Positions 27,412 to 38,315 of a stretch of 64,000 nt of DNA are shown here, in pieces. Numbering within the stretch: position 1 is the stretch's first letter; the number at the start of each line of letters is the position of its first letter. Made by a program: the position numbers and the translations under genes. Below the pieces are notes generated by a model, which did no database searches, was not told where the DNA came from, and worked only from the letters and a program-made list of their open reading frames with translations. This DNA is from Actinomycetes bacterium (GTDB taxonomy: Bacteria; Actinomycetota; Actinomycetes; Nanopelagicales; Nanopelagicaceae). The stretch covers positions 30,190 to 94,189 of the forward strand of contig BJFT01000003.1 of assembly GCA_014190015.1 (NCBI GenBank), in the 5' to 3' direction.

Positions 27412-30387
27412 CTCCAGCTCCATAGCCTTTAGAACAATTGGGCTGAGCTTGCTTCGATCTACATCGTTGTGCAGACGCTCACGCATCTCTGGAGTCCAGA
27501 ACTGAACAATGTGATGAGCAACTTCAATTTCAGGAGCACCCGTAGTTGGAACATTTGCCGCAATTTGATTTGCCATACGAATGATTGAATCTAATTGTGA
27601 ATCTCCAGCAATTTCATGCTCGTGCATAACTGCTGGGCCTTTTTCACTTGGTGAAATTTCAACAGCAGTGACTTTGTATTCAGGGCAGTTTGTTGCCCAA
27701 TCTGAATAATCTGTAGTGATTACGTTGGCACCTGATTCAGGGAAGTGGAAGGTTGTATAGACAACTCCTGCGGGAACGGAATCAGTAATTCGCGCGTGCA
27801 TGATTGTCTCGCCCACGCGTGATGAAAGCTTTACCCACGAACCATCTTTGATACCACGCATTTCGGCATCTGATTCGTGAATGTCCAAAATGTCTTCGCT
27901 GTGCCAGATGTTATTTGCTGTGCGACGTGTTTGTGCACCCACGTTGTACTGACTCAAGATTCGGCCTGTTGTAAGTAATAGTGGGAACTTTCGTGTGGAT
28001 TTTTCTAGTGTTGCGACGTATGGCGTAGCCATGAACTTTCCTTCACCGCGAACAAATTCGTTGATGTGCATTGTTGGCGTGCCTTCAGGAGCCTTTTCAT
28101 TAACTGGCCATTGAAGTGAACCAACGCGATCTAAGTGTTCGAATGAAACACCGGCAAATGTTGGAGTTGTAGCTGCAATTTCATCCATGATTTGTGCAGC
28201 ATTTTCATATGACATCTCATAACCCATTGCACGTGCAAGATCGCACGTTACTTCGTATTCAGTCTTTCCTGTCTTTGAAGGCATTACTGGGCGAACACGA
28301 TTGATGCGGCGTTCAGCATTTGTAAATGTTCCATCTTTTTCTAGGAAAGATGTACCTGGCAAGAAAACATGTGCAAACTTAGAGGTTTCATTGAGGAACA
28401 AATCTTGAACAATAACCATATCCATGGCGCGAAGCGCAGCGTGAACATGCGTGGTATTTGGATCTGATTGCGCAATATCTTCACCGTGCACATAAAGACC
28501 ACGGAACTTATTGCCAAGGGCTGAATCAAACATATTTGGAATACGTAAGCCTGGTTCTGGACGAAGAGTTACGCCCCACTTTTTATTGTAGATATCACGA
28601 ACATCATCACGAGAAATATGACGGTAGCCAGGAAGCTCGTGTGGGAATGAACCCATGTCACAAGAGCCTTGCACATTGTTCTGTCCACGAAGTGGATTAA
28701 CTCCAACACCCTTGCGACCGATGTTTCCGGTTGCCATTGCTAGGTTTGCAATTCCCATAACCATTGTTGAACCTTGGCTATGTTCTGTAACACCAAGTCC
28801 GTAATAAATCGCGCCATTTGGAGCTGCTGCGAACATGCGTGCTGCTTCGCGGATTTTTGCAGCCGGTACACCTGATGCTGCTTCGAGAGTTTCAGGAGAG
28901 TTCTCTGGGAATGAGATGAACTTTTCCCAATCGGCAAAAGCTTGCAGATCGCAACGTTCTTCCACGAACGTGCGATCAATCAAACCTTCTGTTGCAATTA
29001 CGTGAGCAAGTGCGTTGATGACTGCAACGTTTGTGCCGGGCAGTAATTGCAAGTGGAAATCAGCTTCAACGTGTGCGGATTTAACAGTTTCTGTAACGCG
29101 AGGATCAACAACAATTAACTTAGCGCCGCGACGAAGAGCTTGCTTCATGCGTGAGTTAAATACTGGGTGCGCAGCAGCTGGGTTAGCGCCAATAACCATG
29201 ATGACATCTGCGAATTCAACAGATTCAAAATCCTGAGTACCGGCAGATGTTCCAAATGTCTTGCTCAATCCATAACCCGTTGGTGAGTGACATACGCGCG
29301 CGCATGTATCTACGTTGTTATTTCCAAATGCTGCACGCACCATCTTTTGAACGACATAAACCTCTTCATTGGTGCATCGAGATGATGTGATTCCACCGAT
29401 TGAATCAACACCACTTTCGGCCTGAATTTTCTTAAGACCCGCGGCTGCAAAAGCGATTGCTTCTTCAAATGAAACTTCACGCCATTGATCTGTGATTTTT
29501 TCGCGAATCATTGGCTTGGTAATGCGATCGTTGTGAGTTGCATATCCCCACGCAAAGCGTCCCTTAACGCATGAGTGACCAGCATTTGCTCCACCATCTT
29601 TAAGCGGAACCATGCGCACGAGTTCGTCCCCACGCATTTCAGCTTTAAATGAGCAACCAACGCCACAGTACGCACACGTTGTTATAACGGAACGAGTAGG
29701 CGCACCGATTGTTAGCAAGGTCTTTTCTGTCAGCGCACCTGTTGGACACGCCTGTACACATGCTCCACACGAAACGCATTCACTTTCAATAAATGATGTA
29801 CCTGACGATGAAACACGAGCTTCAAAGCCACGGTTTTCAATTGTGAGTGCAAATGTTCCTTGTACTTCATCGCATGCACGCACGCAGCGGTTACAGACGA
29901 TGCACTCTGTTGAATCAAATGTGAAGTACGGATTTGTCTCATCTTTTACAAGGCCGAGGTGAGTTTTACCCTCGTAGCGAACTTCTGTGAGGCCAACCTC
30001 TTTAGCCATTCCGTGCATTTTGCACTCATCGCCTGTTTCACAATTAGCTGGATGATCTGACATGTAGAGCTCCATGACACCACGGCGAATTTTCTGCACG
30101 CGATCGCTCTTGGTAGAAACTTTCATGCCATCTGATACAGGAGTTGTGCAAGAAGAAGGTGTGCCATTTCGTCCATCAATTTCTACAACGCATAAACGAC
30201 ACGAACCAAATGCTTTGAGGCGATCAGTTGCGCATAATTTTGGAATGTTATTGCCGAGCATTGCTGCTGCTCGCATAATTGAAGTTTCAGCAGGAACTGT
30301 TACGGATTTTCCATCAATTTCGACAGTAACTGTTTCGATCTTTTTGCTCGCAGGAGTGCCGAAATCTGGTTCGATGATCATTGTCAT
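27400..30387 (-). CDS. fdsA: NAD-dependent formate dehydrogenase alpha subunit (molybdopterin, Cys form)
   Basis: N-terminal 2Fe-2S and 4Fe-4S domains, 'CARVCHSPTGYGLSKTFGTSAGTQDFE' active-site region. Confidence 0.9.
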   Translation of the reverse strand: MTMIIEPDFGTPASKKIETVTVEIDGKSVTVPAETSIMRAAAMLGNNIPKLCATDRLKAFGSCRLCVVEIDGRNGTPSSCTTPVSDGMKVSTKSDRVQKIRRGVMELYMSDHPANCETGDECKMHGMAKEVGLTEVRYEGKTHLGLVKDETNPYFTFDSTECIVCNRCVRACDEVQGTFALTIENRGFEARVSSSGTSFIESECVSCGACVQACPTGALTEKTLLTIGAPTRSVITTCAYCGVGCSFKAEMRGDELVRMVPLKDGGANAGHSCVKGRFAWGYATHNDRITKPMIREKITDQWREVSFEEAIAFAAAGLKKIQAESGVDSIGGITSSRCTNEEVYVVQKMVRAAFGNNNVDTCARVCHSPTGYGLSKTFGTSAGTQDFESVEFADVIMVIGANPAAAHPVFNSRMKQALRRGAKLIVVDPRVTETVKSAHVEADFHLQLLPGTNVAVINALAHVIATEGLIDRTFVEERCDLQAFADWEKFISFPENSPETLEAASGVPAAKIREAARMFAAAPNGAIYYGLGVTEHSQGSTMVMGIANLAMATGNIGRKGVGVNPLRGQNNVQGSCDMGSFPHELPGYRHISRDDVRDIYNKKWGVTLRPEPGLRIPNMFDSALGNKFRGLYVHGEDIAQSDPNTTHVHAALRAMDMVIVQDLFLNETSKFAHVFLPGTSFLEKDGTFTNAERRINRVRPVMPSKTGKTEYEVTCDLARAMGYEMSYENAAQIMDEIAATTPTFAGVSFEHLDRVGSLQWPVNEKAPEGTPTMHINEFVRGEGKFMATPYVATLEKSTRKFPLLLTTGRILSQYNVGAQTRRTANNIWHSEDILDIHESDAEMRGIKDGSWVKLSSRVGETIMHARITDSVPAGVVYTTFHFPESGANVITTDYSDWATNCPEYKVTAVEISPSEKGPAVMHEHEIAGDSQLDSIIRMANQIAANVPTTGAPEIEVAHHIVQFWTPEMRERLHNDVDRSKLSPIVLKAMELESVK

Positions 30388-31928
30388 TTCTTGGCACCTC
30401 CTGTGAAGTCTTCTGGAAAGTTATTCATGGCACTCTTTACTGGAAGCGGAGTGAGTCCGCCCATTGCGCAGAGAGATCCATCGGTCATCACTTCGCACAA
30501 GTCTAAGAGCAATAACTTATTTGCGGGAACATCCACGCCAGAAATAATCTTCTCAATGGTTTCAGCCCCGCGTGTAGAACCCAAGCGACATGGAGTGCAC
30601 TTGCCGCAGGACTCAAGTGCGCAGAACTCCATTGCAAACTTTGCTTGTTGGGCAAGATCGACAGAGTCATCAAATAGAACAACGCCACCGTGGCCAAGCA
30701 TTCCGCCAGCTGCAGCCAATGATTCGTAATCCATTGAAACACCGAGTTGTGATGAGTTGAAATAAGCACCGAGTGGGCCACCAATTTGAATTGCGCGAAG
30801 TGGTTTACCACTAAGAGTTCCGCCACCAAAAGTGTTTACGAGTGTTTCTAAAGTAACTCCGAATGCTGTTTCAATAATTCCGCCACGAGCAATGTTGCCG
30901 GCCAATTGGAAAACCTGTGTGCCGAGTGATCGACCTGTTCCGCGTGCTGCATATGCAGCAGCGCCATCTGCAATTACTGCAGGAACGCTTGCAAGAGTTA
31001 GAACGTTATTAATTATTGTGGGTTTTCCAAAGAGACCTGCAATTGCAGGTAGCGGTGGCTTTGAACGAATAACACCACGCTTACCTTCAAGGCTTTCAAG
31101 CATTGCGGTCTCTTCACCGCACACATAAGAACCAGCGCCAACTCGAACTTCTAGATTAAATGCATGCTTGCTTCCAAGAACTGAAGTACCTAGTACTCCA
31201 GCACCTTCTGCAATTGCAATGGCATCGCGCAGACGTCTGATTGCTGTTGGATATTCAGAGCGCAGGTAAACAAAGCCTTGTGTTGCACCGACTGCAACAG
31301 CTGCAATTGCCATTCCTTCAATAAGAGTAAATGGATCAGCTTCAATCAAAATACGATCTGCAAACGTTCCACTATCGCCTTCATCTGCGTTACAGCAAAC
31401 ATATTTTTGATCAGCTTGCGCGTCCAGAACTGTCTTCCATTTAATACCTGCAGGAAAGCCTGCTCCCCCACGTCCACGTAAACCTGAAGCAGTAACCTCG
31501 GCAACAATGTCACTGCCACTTTGAGTGATTGCTTTACGCAAACCAACTAGACCACCGTGTGATTCATACTCCTTAAGTGAAAGCGGATCAATTAACCCAA
31601 CGCGCTTGTACGTAACGCGATCTTGACCTGCAAACCATGCAATCTGATCAGTTACACCAAGTGCGAGTGGATGTGCACCACCGTGCAAGAAATCTGCATC
31701 AAATAAAGATGAAACATCTTCTGGTTGCACAGGGCCATATGCGATGCGACCTTGTGGTGTCACAACTTCAACGAGAGTTTCAAGCCACAGAGCACCACGA
31801 GTTCCATTACGTACAATGGTTACATCGAGAGAGCGCTTGACTGCTTCTTGCGCAACAAGGGCAGCTACTTGATCTGCGCCAATAGAAATAGCAGCACTGT
31901 CATTAGGAATGTAGATGATTGTGCTCAT
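30384..31928 (-). CDS. fdsB: Formate dehydrogenase beta subunit (NuoF-like)
   Basis: 'GRGGAGFPAGIKW', 'CNADEGDSGTFADR', 'CGKCTPCRLG' motifs. Confidence 0.92.
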   Translation of the reverse strand: MSTIIYIPNDSAAISIGADQVAALVAQEAVKRSLDVTIVRNGTRGALWLETLVEVVTPQGRIAYGPVQPEDVSSLFDADFLHGGAHPLALGVTDQIAWFAGQDRVTYKRVGLIDPLSLKEYESHGGLVGLRKAITQSGSDIVAEVTASGLRGRGGAGFPAGIKWKTVLDAQADQKYVCCNADEGDSGTFADRILIEADPFTLIEGMAIAAVAVGATQGFVYLRSEYPTAIRRLRDAIAIAEGAGVLGTSVLGSKHAFNLEVRVGAGSYVCGEETAMLESLEGKRGVIRSKPPLPAIAGLFGKPTIINNVLTLASVPAVIADGAAAYAARGTGRSLGTQVFQLAGNIARGGIIETAFGVTLETLVNTFGGGTLSGKPLRAIQIGGPLGAYFNSSQLGVSMDYESLAAAGGMLGHGGVVLFDDSVDLAQQAKFAMEFCALESCGKCTPCRLGSTRGAETIEKIISGVDVPANKLLLLDLCEVMTDGSLCAMGGLTPLPVKSAMNNFPEDFTGGAKK

Positions 31929-32368
31929 GCGGTTACCTTTTCAACTGTCGCACGACCAACAAGTTCGCCATCAACCATTGCTGCTGGTGAAAGGGCGCAA
32001 TTTCCAAAACAGTACGCTGCCTTAATTTCTACATCTGCGTGTGTTTCATCAATTTTCTTTCCGAGTTTTTTCTCAACTGCTGCAACTAGTTCGCGAGAGC
32101 CGACTGCTTGGCACGCTTCTGCTACACAGATTTGAATGCATCTAGCGGGCGCAGGTGCTGTACGCAGATCGTGATAATACGTAAGTACGCCGTGTACATC
32201 TGCTCGAGATACGTTAAATGTTTCTGCAATTAATCCAACTGCATCCTCATGGACGTAACCAAAACGTTCTTGAACAGCTTGCAGTGCAATCAGCACTGGA
32301 CCTTGAACGTTTTTCAAAGGAGACAACACGCGTGTTGCTTCTTCGATACTCCATGATGGAAATGACAT
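31925..32368 (-). CDS. fdsG: Formate dehydrogenase gamma subunit (NuoE-like)
   Basis: Thioredoxin-like 2Fe-2S domain 'CVAEACQAVGS...YCFGNCALSPA'. Confidence 0.9.
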   Translation of the reverse strand: MSFPSWSIEEATRVLSPLKNVQGPVLIALQAVQERFGYVHEDAVGLIAETFNVSRADVHGVLTYYHDLRTAPAPARCIQICVAEACQAVGSRELVAAVEKKLGKKIDETHADVEIKAAYCFGNCALSPAAMVDGELVGRATVEKVTA

Positions 32369-32369
32369 C

Positions 32370-34034
32370 TTAGAAAAGACCTACAACTTTGCCATCGACA
32401 TAATCGATACGTTCAGCTGATGGAACCTTTGGAAGCCCAGGCATTGTCATGATTTCACCGCAGACAAGCACGATGAATTCAGCGCCAGCAGATAAACGAA
32501 CTTCGCGAATGTTTAGCGAGTGACCACTTGGTGCACCTCGAAGCGCCGCATCAGTTGAGAATGAGTACTGAGTCTTTGCAACACAGATTGGGAAGTGACC
32601 GTAGCCGCCATCTTGTAATTCTTTGATTTTGTTGCGCACCTTGGCATCGGCTGTTACATCTGCAGCTCCATAAATCTTTGTTGCAACTGCTGTGACCTTA
32701 TCCCAGAGAGTCGCACTGTCCTCGTAGACAAATGTCATCTTCGATGGCTTCTCGCAGAGTTCGACAACAGCGTGTGCAAGATCTGCAGCGCCCTTACCGC
32801 CATCAGCCCAGTGAGTTGCTAGAACAATTTTTACACCGAGTGCTTCAACTTTCTTGCGAAGTAATTCAACTTCAGCCTTTGTATCACTGGTGAAGTGGTT
32901 GATTGAAACAACCAATGGCAAGTTATAGACAGTTGTGATGTTCTTGATGTGACGCTCAAGGTTAACGATTCCCTTTTCGAGTGCATCAAGATTTTCATCA
33001 GTGCTTGTCTTGAGGTCCGCGCCACCGTGATATTTGATTGCACGGATTGTTGCTACAAGAACGCATGCAGATGGTGCGATTCCAGCTTTACGGCACTTGA
33101 TGTCAATGAACTTTTCAGCTCCAAGATCTGCGCCAAAGCCCGCTTCTGTTACAACGTAATCAGCGAGTTTGAGGGCAGAGGTTGTTGCAACTACGGAGTT
33201 ACAGCCGTGAGCAATATTTGCGAATGGACCACCGTGAACAAATGCTGGAGTATTTTCTAGCGTTTGTACCAAGTTAGGTTGGAATGCATCTTTAAGAATT
33301 ACTGTCATTGCGCCATGCGCATTGAGATCACTGGCAAGAACTGGCTTCTTATCGCGTGTGTATGCCACAACGATTTTGCCCATTCGCTCTTTGAGATCTT
33401 CAATAGAAGTTGCGAGGCAGAAAATCGCCATGATCTCTGATGCAACAACGATGTCGAAACCATCTTGGCGTGGCATTCCATTTCCAACACCACCGAGGGA
33501 CGCGACGATTTCGCGGAGTGCACGATCATTCATATCTACTACGCGCTTCCACGCAACGCGGCGCACATCAATATCTAATGTGTTGCCGTGATGAATGTGG
33601 TTATCTAAAAGTGCTGCAAGCAAGTTATTTGCCAGTGCGATTGCACTGAAATCTCCGGTGAAGTGAAGATTGATATCTTCCATCGGAACAACTTGTGCGT
33701 ATCCGCCGCCTGCTGCTCCACCCTTCATTCCAAAGACTGGACCCAATGATGGTTCGCGAAGTGCAATCAGCGCGTTTTTACCAATATGGCGAAGTGCATC
33801 TCCTAGACCAACAGTTGTTGTTGTCTTTCCTTCACCAGCTGGTGTTGGACTAATTGCAGTTACTAAAACAAGTTTGCTATCACTCTTCTTTGGCAATGAA
33901 TCCAAGTACTTAAGAGAGATCTTTGCTTTGTAATGACCGTACGGTTCTAAATGTTCGGCACCGATTCCAAGGGATGCGCCAATTTCTAAAACTGGCTTCA
34001 TTGTGGCTTTCTGGGCGATTTCGATGTCGGACAT
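32370..34034 (-). CDS. fhs: Formate-tetrahydrofolate ligase
   Basis: '[22 protein letters not shown]', '[36 protein letters not shown]'. Confidence 0.97.
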   Translation of the reverse strand: MSDIEIAQKATMKPVLEIGASLGIGAEHLEPYGHYKAKISLKYLDSLPKKSDSKLVLVTAISPTPAGEGKTTTTVGLGDALRHIGKNALIALREPSLGPVFGMKGGAAGGGYAQVVPMEDINLHFTGDFSAIALANNLLAALLDNHIHHGNTLDIDVRRVAWKRVVDMNDRALREIVASLGGVGNGMPRQDGFDIVVASEIMAIFCLATSIEDLKERMGKIVVAYTRDKKPVLASDLNAHGAMTVILKDAFQPNLVQTLENTPAFVHGGPFANIAHGCNSVVATTSALKLADYVVTEAGFGADLGAEKFIDIKCRKAGIAPSACVLVATIRAIKYHGGADLKTSTDENLDALEKGIVNLERHIKNITTVYNLPLVVSINHFTSDTKAEVELLRKKVEALGVKIVLATHWADGGKGAADLAHAVVELCEKPSKMTFVYEDSATLWDKVTAVATKIYGAADVTADAKVRNKIKELQDGGYGHFPICVAKTQYSFSTDAALRGAPSGHSLNIREVRLSAGAEFIVLVCGEIMTMPGLPKVPSAERIDYVDGKVVGLF

Positions 34035-34037
34035 GTT

Positions 34038-35000
34038 TTATCCCTTTGCTTCTCGTACTGCAGTGGTTAGTGCTGGAAGTACTTGATGCAAGTCACCAAT
34101 AATTGCGTAATCTGCATAATTTAGGATTGGTGCTTCGGGGTCTGTATTAATGACAACGATTGTCTTGCTGTTCTTCATGCCAGCAATATGTTGCATCGCA
34201 CCGGAAATACCGCACGCAATGTATAGATCTGGCGCAACCTTCGAACCAGTCTGGCCAACTTGCTCTGCGTGTGGGCGCCAACCAGATGCTGTCACAACGC
34301 GTGAACAACCAACTGTGCCTTCCATGAGCGCTGCAAGTTCTTCTAACTTACTGAATCCTTCTGGCCCACCAACTCCGCGGCCGCCAGAAACAATTACCTT
34401 TGCATCAGTAAGTGTTACGCCACCACTCTTTGACTCACCAGAGTCACGGCTTAGTACACGAACAACTGTGTCACTTGCTTCAAGTGTTGGTTGGAACTCA
34501 GAAACAGTCGCAGCGCCACCATTGGCAGACTCTGGTTCTGTTGAGAATGGAAAGATTGATGCAATCAAAAGCGGTGAGTGCACATTTGCTTCTTCAATTA
34601 GATTTCCTGCCCAGCGCGCACGTTGTACAACATGTGGTGTGCCGAGTGTGATTGATGAACAATCAGATGCCATTGGCGCATCTAAAAATGCTGCAAGGTG
34701 TGCCAATTGTTCATTTCCGCGTGGACTTCCGGCTGCAATGACAGCAGCTGGATTTGTTTTTTCAACAAGATTCTTGAGGGCGCGACCAGATGCTTGTGGT
34801 GTGTAATCAGTAATGTCTGCATGAGTTGCAACGTGTAAAACCTTTGCACCATATTCGCCGACAACTCCTGCAACACCTGCGCCATCTTTTCCGATGACAA
34901 CAGCTTCGACATCTTGTCCGAGTTTGCGAGCAGCAGTAAGAGCGCGCAGTGACAATGGATCGAGTTCGCCCCGATCGTGATCTACGAGTACCAAAATCAT
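34038..35000 (-). CDS. etfA: Electron transfer flavoprotein alpha subunit
   Basis: C-terminal FAD domain 'SGGRGVGGPEGF', 'QVGQTGSKVAPDLYIACGISGAMQHIAGM'. Confidence 0.94.
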   Translation of the reverse strand: MILVLVDHDRGELDPLSLRALTAARKLGQDVEAVVIGKDGAGVAGVVGEYGAKVLHVATHADITDYTPQASGRALKNLVEKTNPAAVIAAGSPRGNEQLAHLAAFLDAPMASDCSSITLGTPHVVQRARWAGNLIEEANVHSPLLIASIFPFSTEPESANGGAATVSEFQPTLEASDTVVRVLSRDSGESKSGGVTLTDAKVIVSGGRGVGGPEGFSKLEELAALMEGTVGCSRVVTASGWRPHAEQVGQTGSKVAPDLYIACGISGAMQHIAGMKNSKTIVVINTDPEAPILNYADYAIIGDLHQVLPALTTAVREAKG

Positions 35001-35755
35001 TAGAGCGCTCCGATCTTCTTTAGAACTTCAACTAAGGCTGGAACGGCATCTGCGCCGTTGCCCAAAATTTCTGCTCCTGTTGATTTAGAGGGAGCAATTG
35101 TGAGATTGAGTTTTTCTAGCTTTGGCACGCGTGGATCTGCTTTCTTCATATCCACTGGCTTCTTACGTGCTTGCATGCGACCTGGCACTGATGGATAGCG
35201 AGGAATATTTAAACCATCTCGTACAGTCACAATCGCTGGAAGTGGTGCTTCATAGTGTTCGCGGCCAGTTGCGACAACACGTTCACATGATGCAATTCCA
35301 TTTTCAATCTTCATCGCCTTAACGTTTGTAACGATTGGTCGATTAAGAGCGTGTGCTACACGCACGTGAATTTGGTATCCAGCGCTATCAACTGATTCAG
35401 CACCGAAGATAATGAGATCAAACTTCGTCTCTTCAGCGTTGATCGCATCCACTAGCGCCGCAGCAGTTCCTTGTGGGTCCCACTCTTGTCCATCAGTTTC
35501 TAGAAGAACCGCACGTGTTGCACCAATTGCCAGTTGTGCACGTAATTGTTCTTCTGCATCAGATGGTCCAAGGGTTAGCAGAGTAAGGGTTCCGCCCATT
35601 TGCTCAACTAGTTGCACGCCAGCTTCGACAGCGTTTTCTTCGTGCGGACTGATTCCAAAACCAAGATGCTTAGTTTCAATATCTTTTGCATCCGGTGTAA
35701 GAATTAACGTTCCACCTGCGAGAGGTACTCGCTTTAAACAGACTAAAACATCCAT
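35000..35755 (-). CDS. etfB: Electron transfer flavoprotein beta subunit
   Basis: ETF beta sequence with 'GAESVDSAGYQIHVRVAHALN'. Confidence 0.94.
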   Translation of the reverse strand: MDVLVCLKRVPLAGGTLILTPDAKDIETKHLGFGISPHEENAVEAGVQLVEQMGGTLTLLTLGPSDAEEQLRAQLAIGATRAVLLETDGQEWDPQGTAAALVDAINAEETKFDLIIFGAESVDSAGYQIHVRVAHALNRPIVTNVKAMKIENGIASCERVVATGREHYEAPLPAIVTVRDGLNIPRYPSVPGRMQARKKPVDMKKADPRVPKLEKLNLTIAPSKSTGAEILGNGADAVPALVEVLKKIGAL

Positions 35756-38277
35756 TACGCCAAAATCCTCTCATTGGATGGGTCAAATACTGATGTAGCG
35801 CCTACTTCAGCGATTGAACATGGGTAGTGCTCACCAAGGTATTCAACGATGAACTTATTTCCTGCAACTGCTAGTTCGGTTGGCAAGTAAGACATCAGAA
35901 TGTGCTTTCCAAGTGATGGAGCAGAACCAGCACTTGTCACATATGAACGACGTCCATGTGAGTCAGTAATTGGTTGCTTATCAAGAGTAAGAATTGGTTC
36001 GTTACCCATCATGTAGCGCTTTTCACCAGTTGAAGATGTGTGATCATCAACAAACAAAGTGCAGAGCATCGCCGCAGGTTTCTCACTGCGGTGCTTCACG
36101 TGAGCTTCTTTACCAATAAAGTCTGCATCCTTAAGTTTTGGTGTCTGCATTCCAGCTTCAACCACTGTGTACTCAGTCTCTAGCTCTGGACCATATGCGC
36201 GGTAACACTTTTCTAGACGACCAGTTGTTCCGTACACACCGATACCAACAGGAATCATTCCGTGGTTCTTGCCTGATTCCCAGAGTGCATCCCACAGTGC
36301 AGGACCATCGGCCATTGGTACATAGAATTCCCAACCAAGGTCACCAACGTATGAAATACGTGATGCAAGGACTTTCACGCCCTTGATATCGATTTCTTTG
36401 CAAGTGCTGAACTTAAATGCTTCATTGCTCATATCAGCAGATGTAACTTCTTGAACAATCTTGCGTGCGTTAGGTCCCCACACACCAAGAGTTGTGTAAT
36501 CAGAAGTAATGTCTTTGATAGTTGCTGAACCATCTTCAGGCAACAAGTCAGCAAACCACTTCTTATCTGCCATACCGTGCGCGCCACCAGTAACCACACG
36601 GAAATGTGATTCTCCAAGGCGCATAATTGTTAAGTCAGATTTGAATCCACCATTTGGTCCAAGTACTGGCGTATACACAACGCGACCAATTGCCACATCC
36701 ATCTGGCGAAGTGCAGCTTTTTGTACAACAGCAAGTGCTGATGGACCAGTGATATCAAAATAAGCGAATGCTGTGAGATCTACGATGCCAGCAGTTTCGC
36801 GCATTTGTAAGTGCTCTGCATTGATAATTGGTGACCACCAACGTGATTCCCATTCAGCAGTACGTGGCATAACTTTGTCGCCAAACTTTGCAACAAGATC
36901 CTTATTGCACTCATACCAGAATGGACGTTCCCATCCTGCTGTCTCATAAAAGACTGCGCCAAGCTTTGCTTCGCGATCGTAATATGGTGACAAACGAACT
37001 TTACGATTTGATTCGTATTGCTCAAGTGGGTGAACAATTCCGTATGTCTTATTAAATGACTCAGCAACGCGAGCTTTCACATGCTTGTCATCTTTGTGGT
37101 GCTCATGGAAGCGAGCAATGTTTGATGCGTGAAGATCGATCTTGGAATCTCCCAAGACCATCCACTCTGCAACAGACTTAGCAGTTCCTGGACCTTCTTT
37201 AATCCACACAGCTGCAACAGACCAGAGTCCCTTAACTTCAGGAGTTTCTCCCAAGATAGGCATTCCATCTGGTGTGTAAGAAAGAATTCCATTACATGCA
37301 TACTTCTCGCGAACGTTTTCATCTCCAACAATTGATGGCATCAATTCATATGAGTGCTCATCTTGAATATCAAAATCAACCTGCGTGAACGCAAACTCTG
37401 TTGGTGAAAGTGTTGCAGTTGCATTTGAAGGTAGATCTTCTGCGTTATAAAGAATTGGACGGTGCGCATAAGAACCGATTTCAAGACCTGTACCGTGTTG
37501 GCGCTCGTACATGAATGTGTCCATGTCACGAATGATTGGCCATTCGATATCGCCTTTGGTGTCCTTGAAGAATGGAACTGGTCCGATGTCTTTCATCTGG
37601 TGAACCGCTGGTGTTAATGGAATGTGCGCGCCAGCCATTGCTGCAAGCTTTGGCGACCAGCAACCTGTTGCGATTACAACGTAATCAGCTTCGATTGTTC
37701 CTTGATCAGTCACAACTGCTTTAACACGACCGTTTTCAGTTGTAATGTCCTGAACTTCAACATTTGCAAATGATTGTGCAGCGCCCATCTCTGCTGCCTT
37801 TTCGCGCATTAATGTACCTGTACGAAGTGAGTCAACAACGCCCACTGTAGGTTGGTAATAACCACCAAGGATTACCGTTTCATCAATGTATGGAACTAAC
37901 TTCTTAACTTCTTCTGGGGAAATAATTCGACCACCATCGACGCCCCATGATTTTGCAGAAGTAATACGACGAGCAAGTTCTTGCATACGCTCTGGAGTAC
38001 GAGCAACTTCAATTCCACCAGATTCTGTAAATGTTCCAAACTCTTTGTATTGACGCATGCTCTCTGCAGTAATTGCAGTCATTTCCTTGGAGTGATCCAC
38101 AGGGAAAATAAAGTTAGATGCGTGACCAGTTGACCCACCAGGGTTTGGAAGTGGTCCTTTATCAATCTGGACGATGTCTTTCCATCCCAGCTTTGCAAGG
38201 TGATACACCATGCCATTGCCGACGATTCCTGCGCCGATAACGACGCACTTTGCCTTACTTGGTAACTTGCTGCTCAT
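35755..38277 (-). CDS. FAD-dependent dehydrogenase with GcvT domain (dimethylglycine/sarcosine dehydrogenase-like)
   Basis: 840 aa; DAO domain 'VVIGAGIVGNGMVYHLAKLGW', C-terminal aminomethyltransferase domain; adjacent to ETF. Confidence 0.87.
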   Translation of the reverse strand: MSSKLPSKAKCVVIGAGIVGNGMVYHLAKLGWKDIVQIDKGPLPNPGGSTGHASNFIFPVDHSKEMTAITAESMRQYKEFGTFTESGGIEVARTPERMQELARRITSAKSWGVDGGRIISPEEVKKLVPYIDETVILGGYYQPTVGVVDSLRTGTLMREKAAEMGAAQSFANVEVQDITTENGRVKAVVTDQGTIEADYVVIATGCWSPKLAAMAGAHIPLTPAVHQMKDIGPVPFFKDTKGDIEWPIIRDMDTFMYERQHGTGLEIGSYAHRPILYNAEDLPSNATATLSPTEFAFTQVDFDIQDEHSYELMPSIVGDENVREKYACNGILSYTPDGMPILGETPEVKGLWSVAAVWIKEGPGTAKSVAEWMVLGDSKIDLHASNIARFHEHHKDDKHVKARVAESFNKTYGIVHPLEQYESNRKVRLSPYYDREAKLGAVFYETAGWERPFWYECNKDLVAKFGDKVMPRTAEWESRWWSPIINAEHLQMRETAGIVDLTAFAYFDITGPSALAVVQKAALRQMDVAIGRVVYTPVLGPNGGFKSDLTIMRLGESHFRVVTGGAHGMADKKWFADLLPEDGSATIKDITSDYTTLGVWGPNARKIVQEVTSADMSNEAFKFSTCKEIDIKGVKVLASRISYVGDLGWEFYVPMADGPALWDALWESGKNHGMIPVGIGVYGTTGRLEKCYRAYGPELETEYTVVEAGMQTPKLKDADFIGKEAHVKHRSEKPAAMLCTLFVDDHTSSTGEKRYMMGNEPILTLDKQPITDSHGRRSYVTSAGSAPSLGKHILMSYLPTELAVAGNKFIVEYLGEHYPCSIAEVGATSVFDPSNERILA

Positions 38278-38315
38278 GATATTTCCCCGTTTTTTTCTTC
38301 TTTGGTGGTGGTTGG

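Noticed and set aside
27400-30387. Selenocysteine-containing formate dehydrogenase
   Set aside because: The molybdenum-ligand position in 'CARVCHSP' is encoded as Cys and the ORF has no in-frame TGA.
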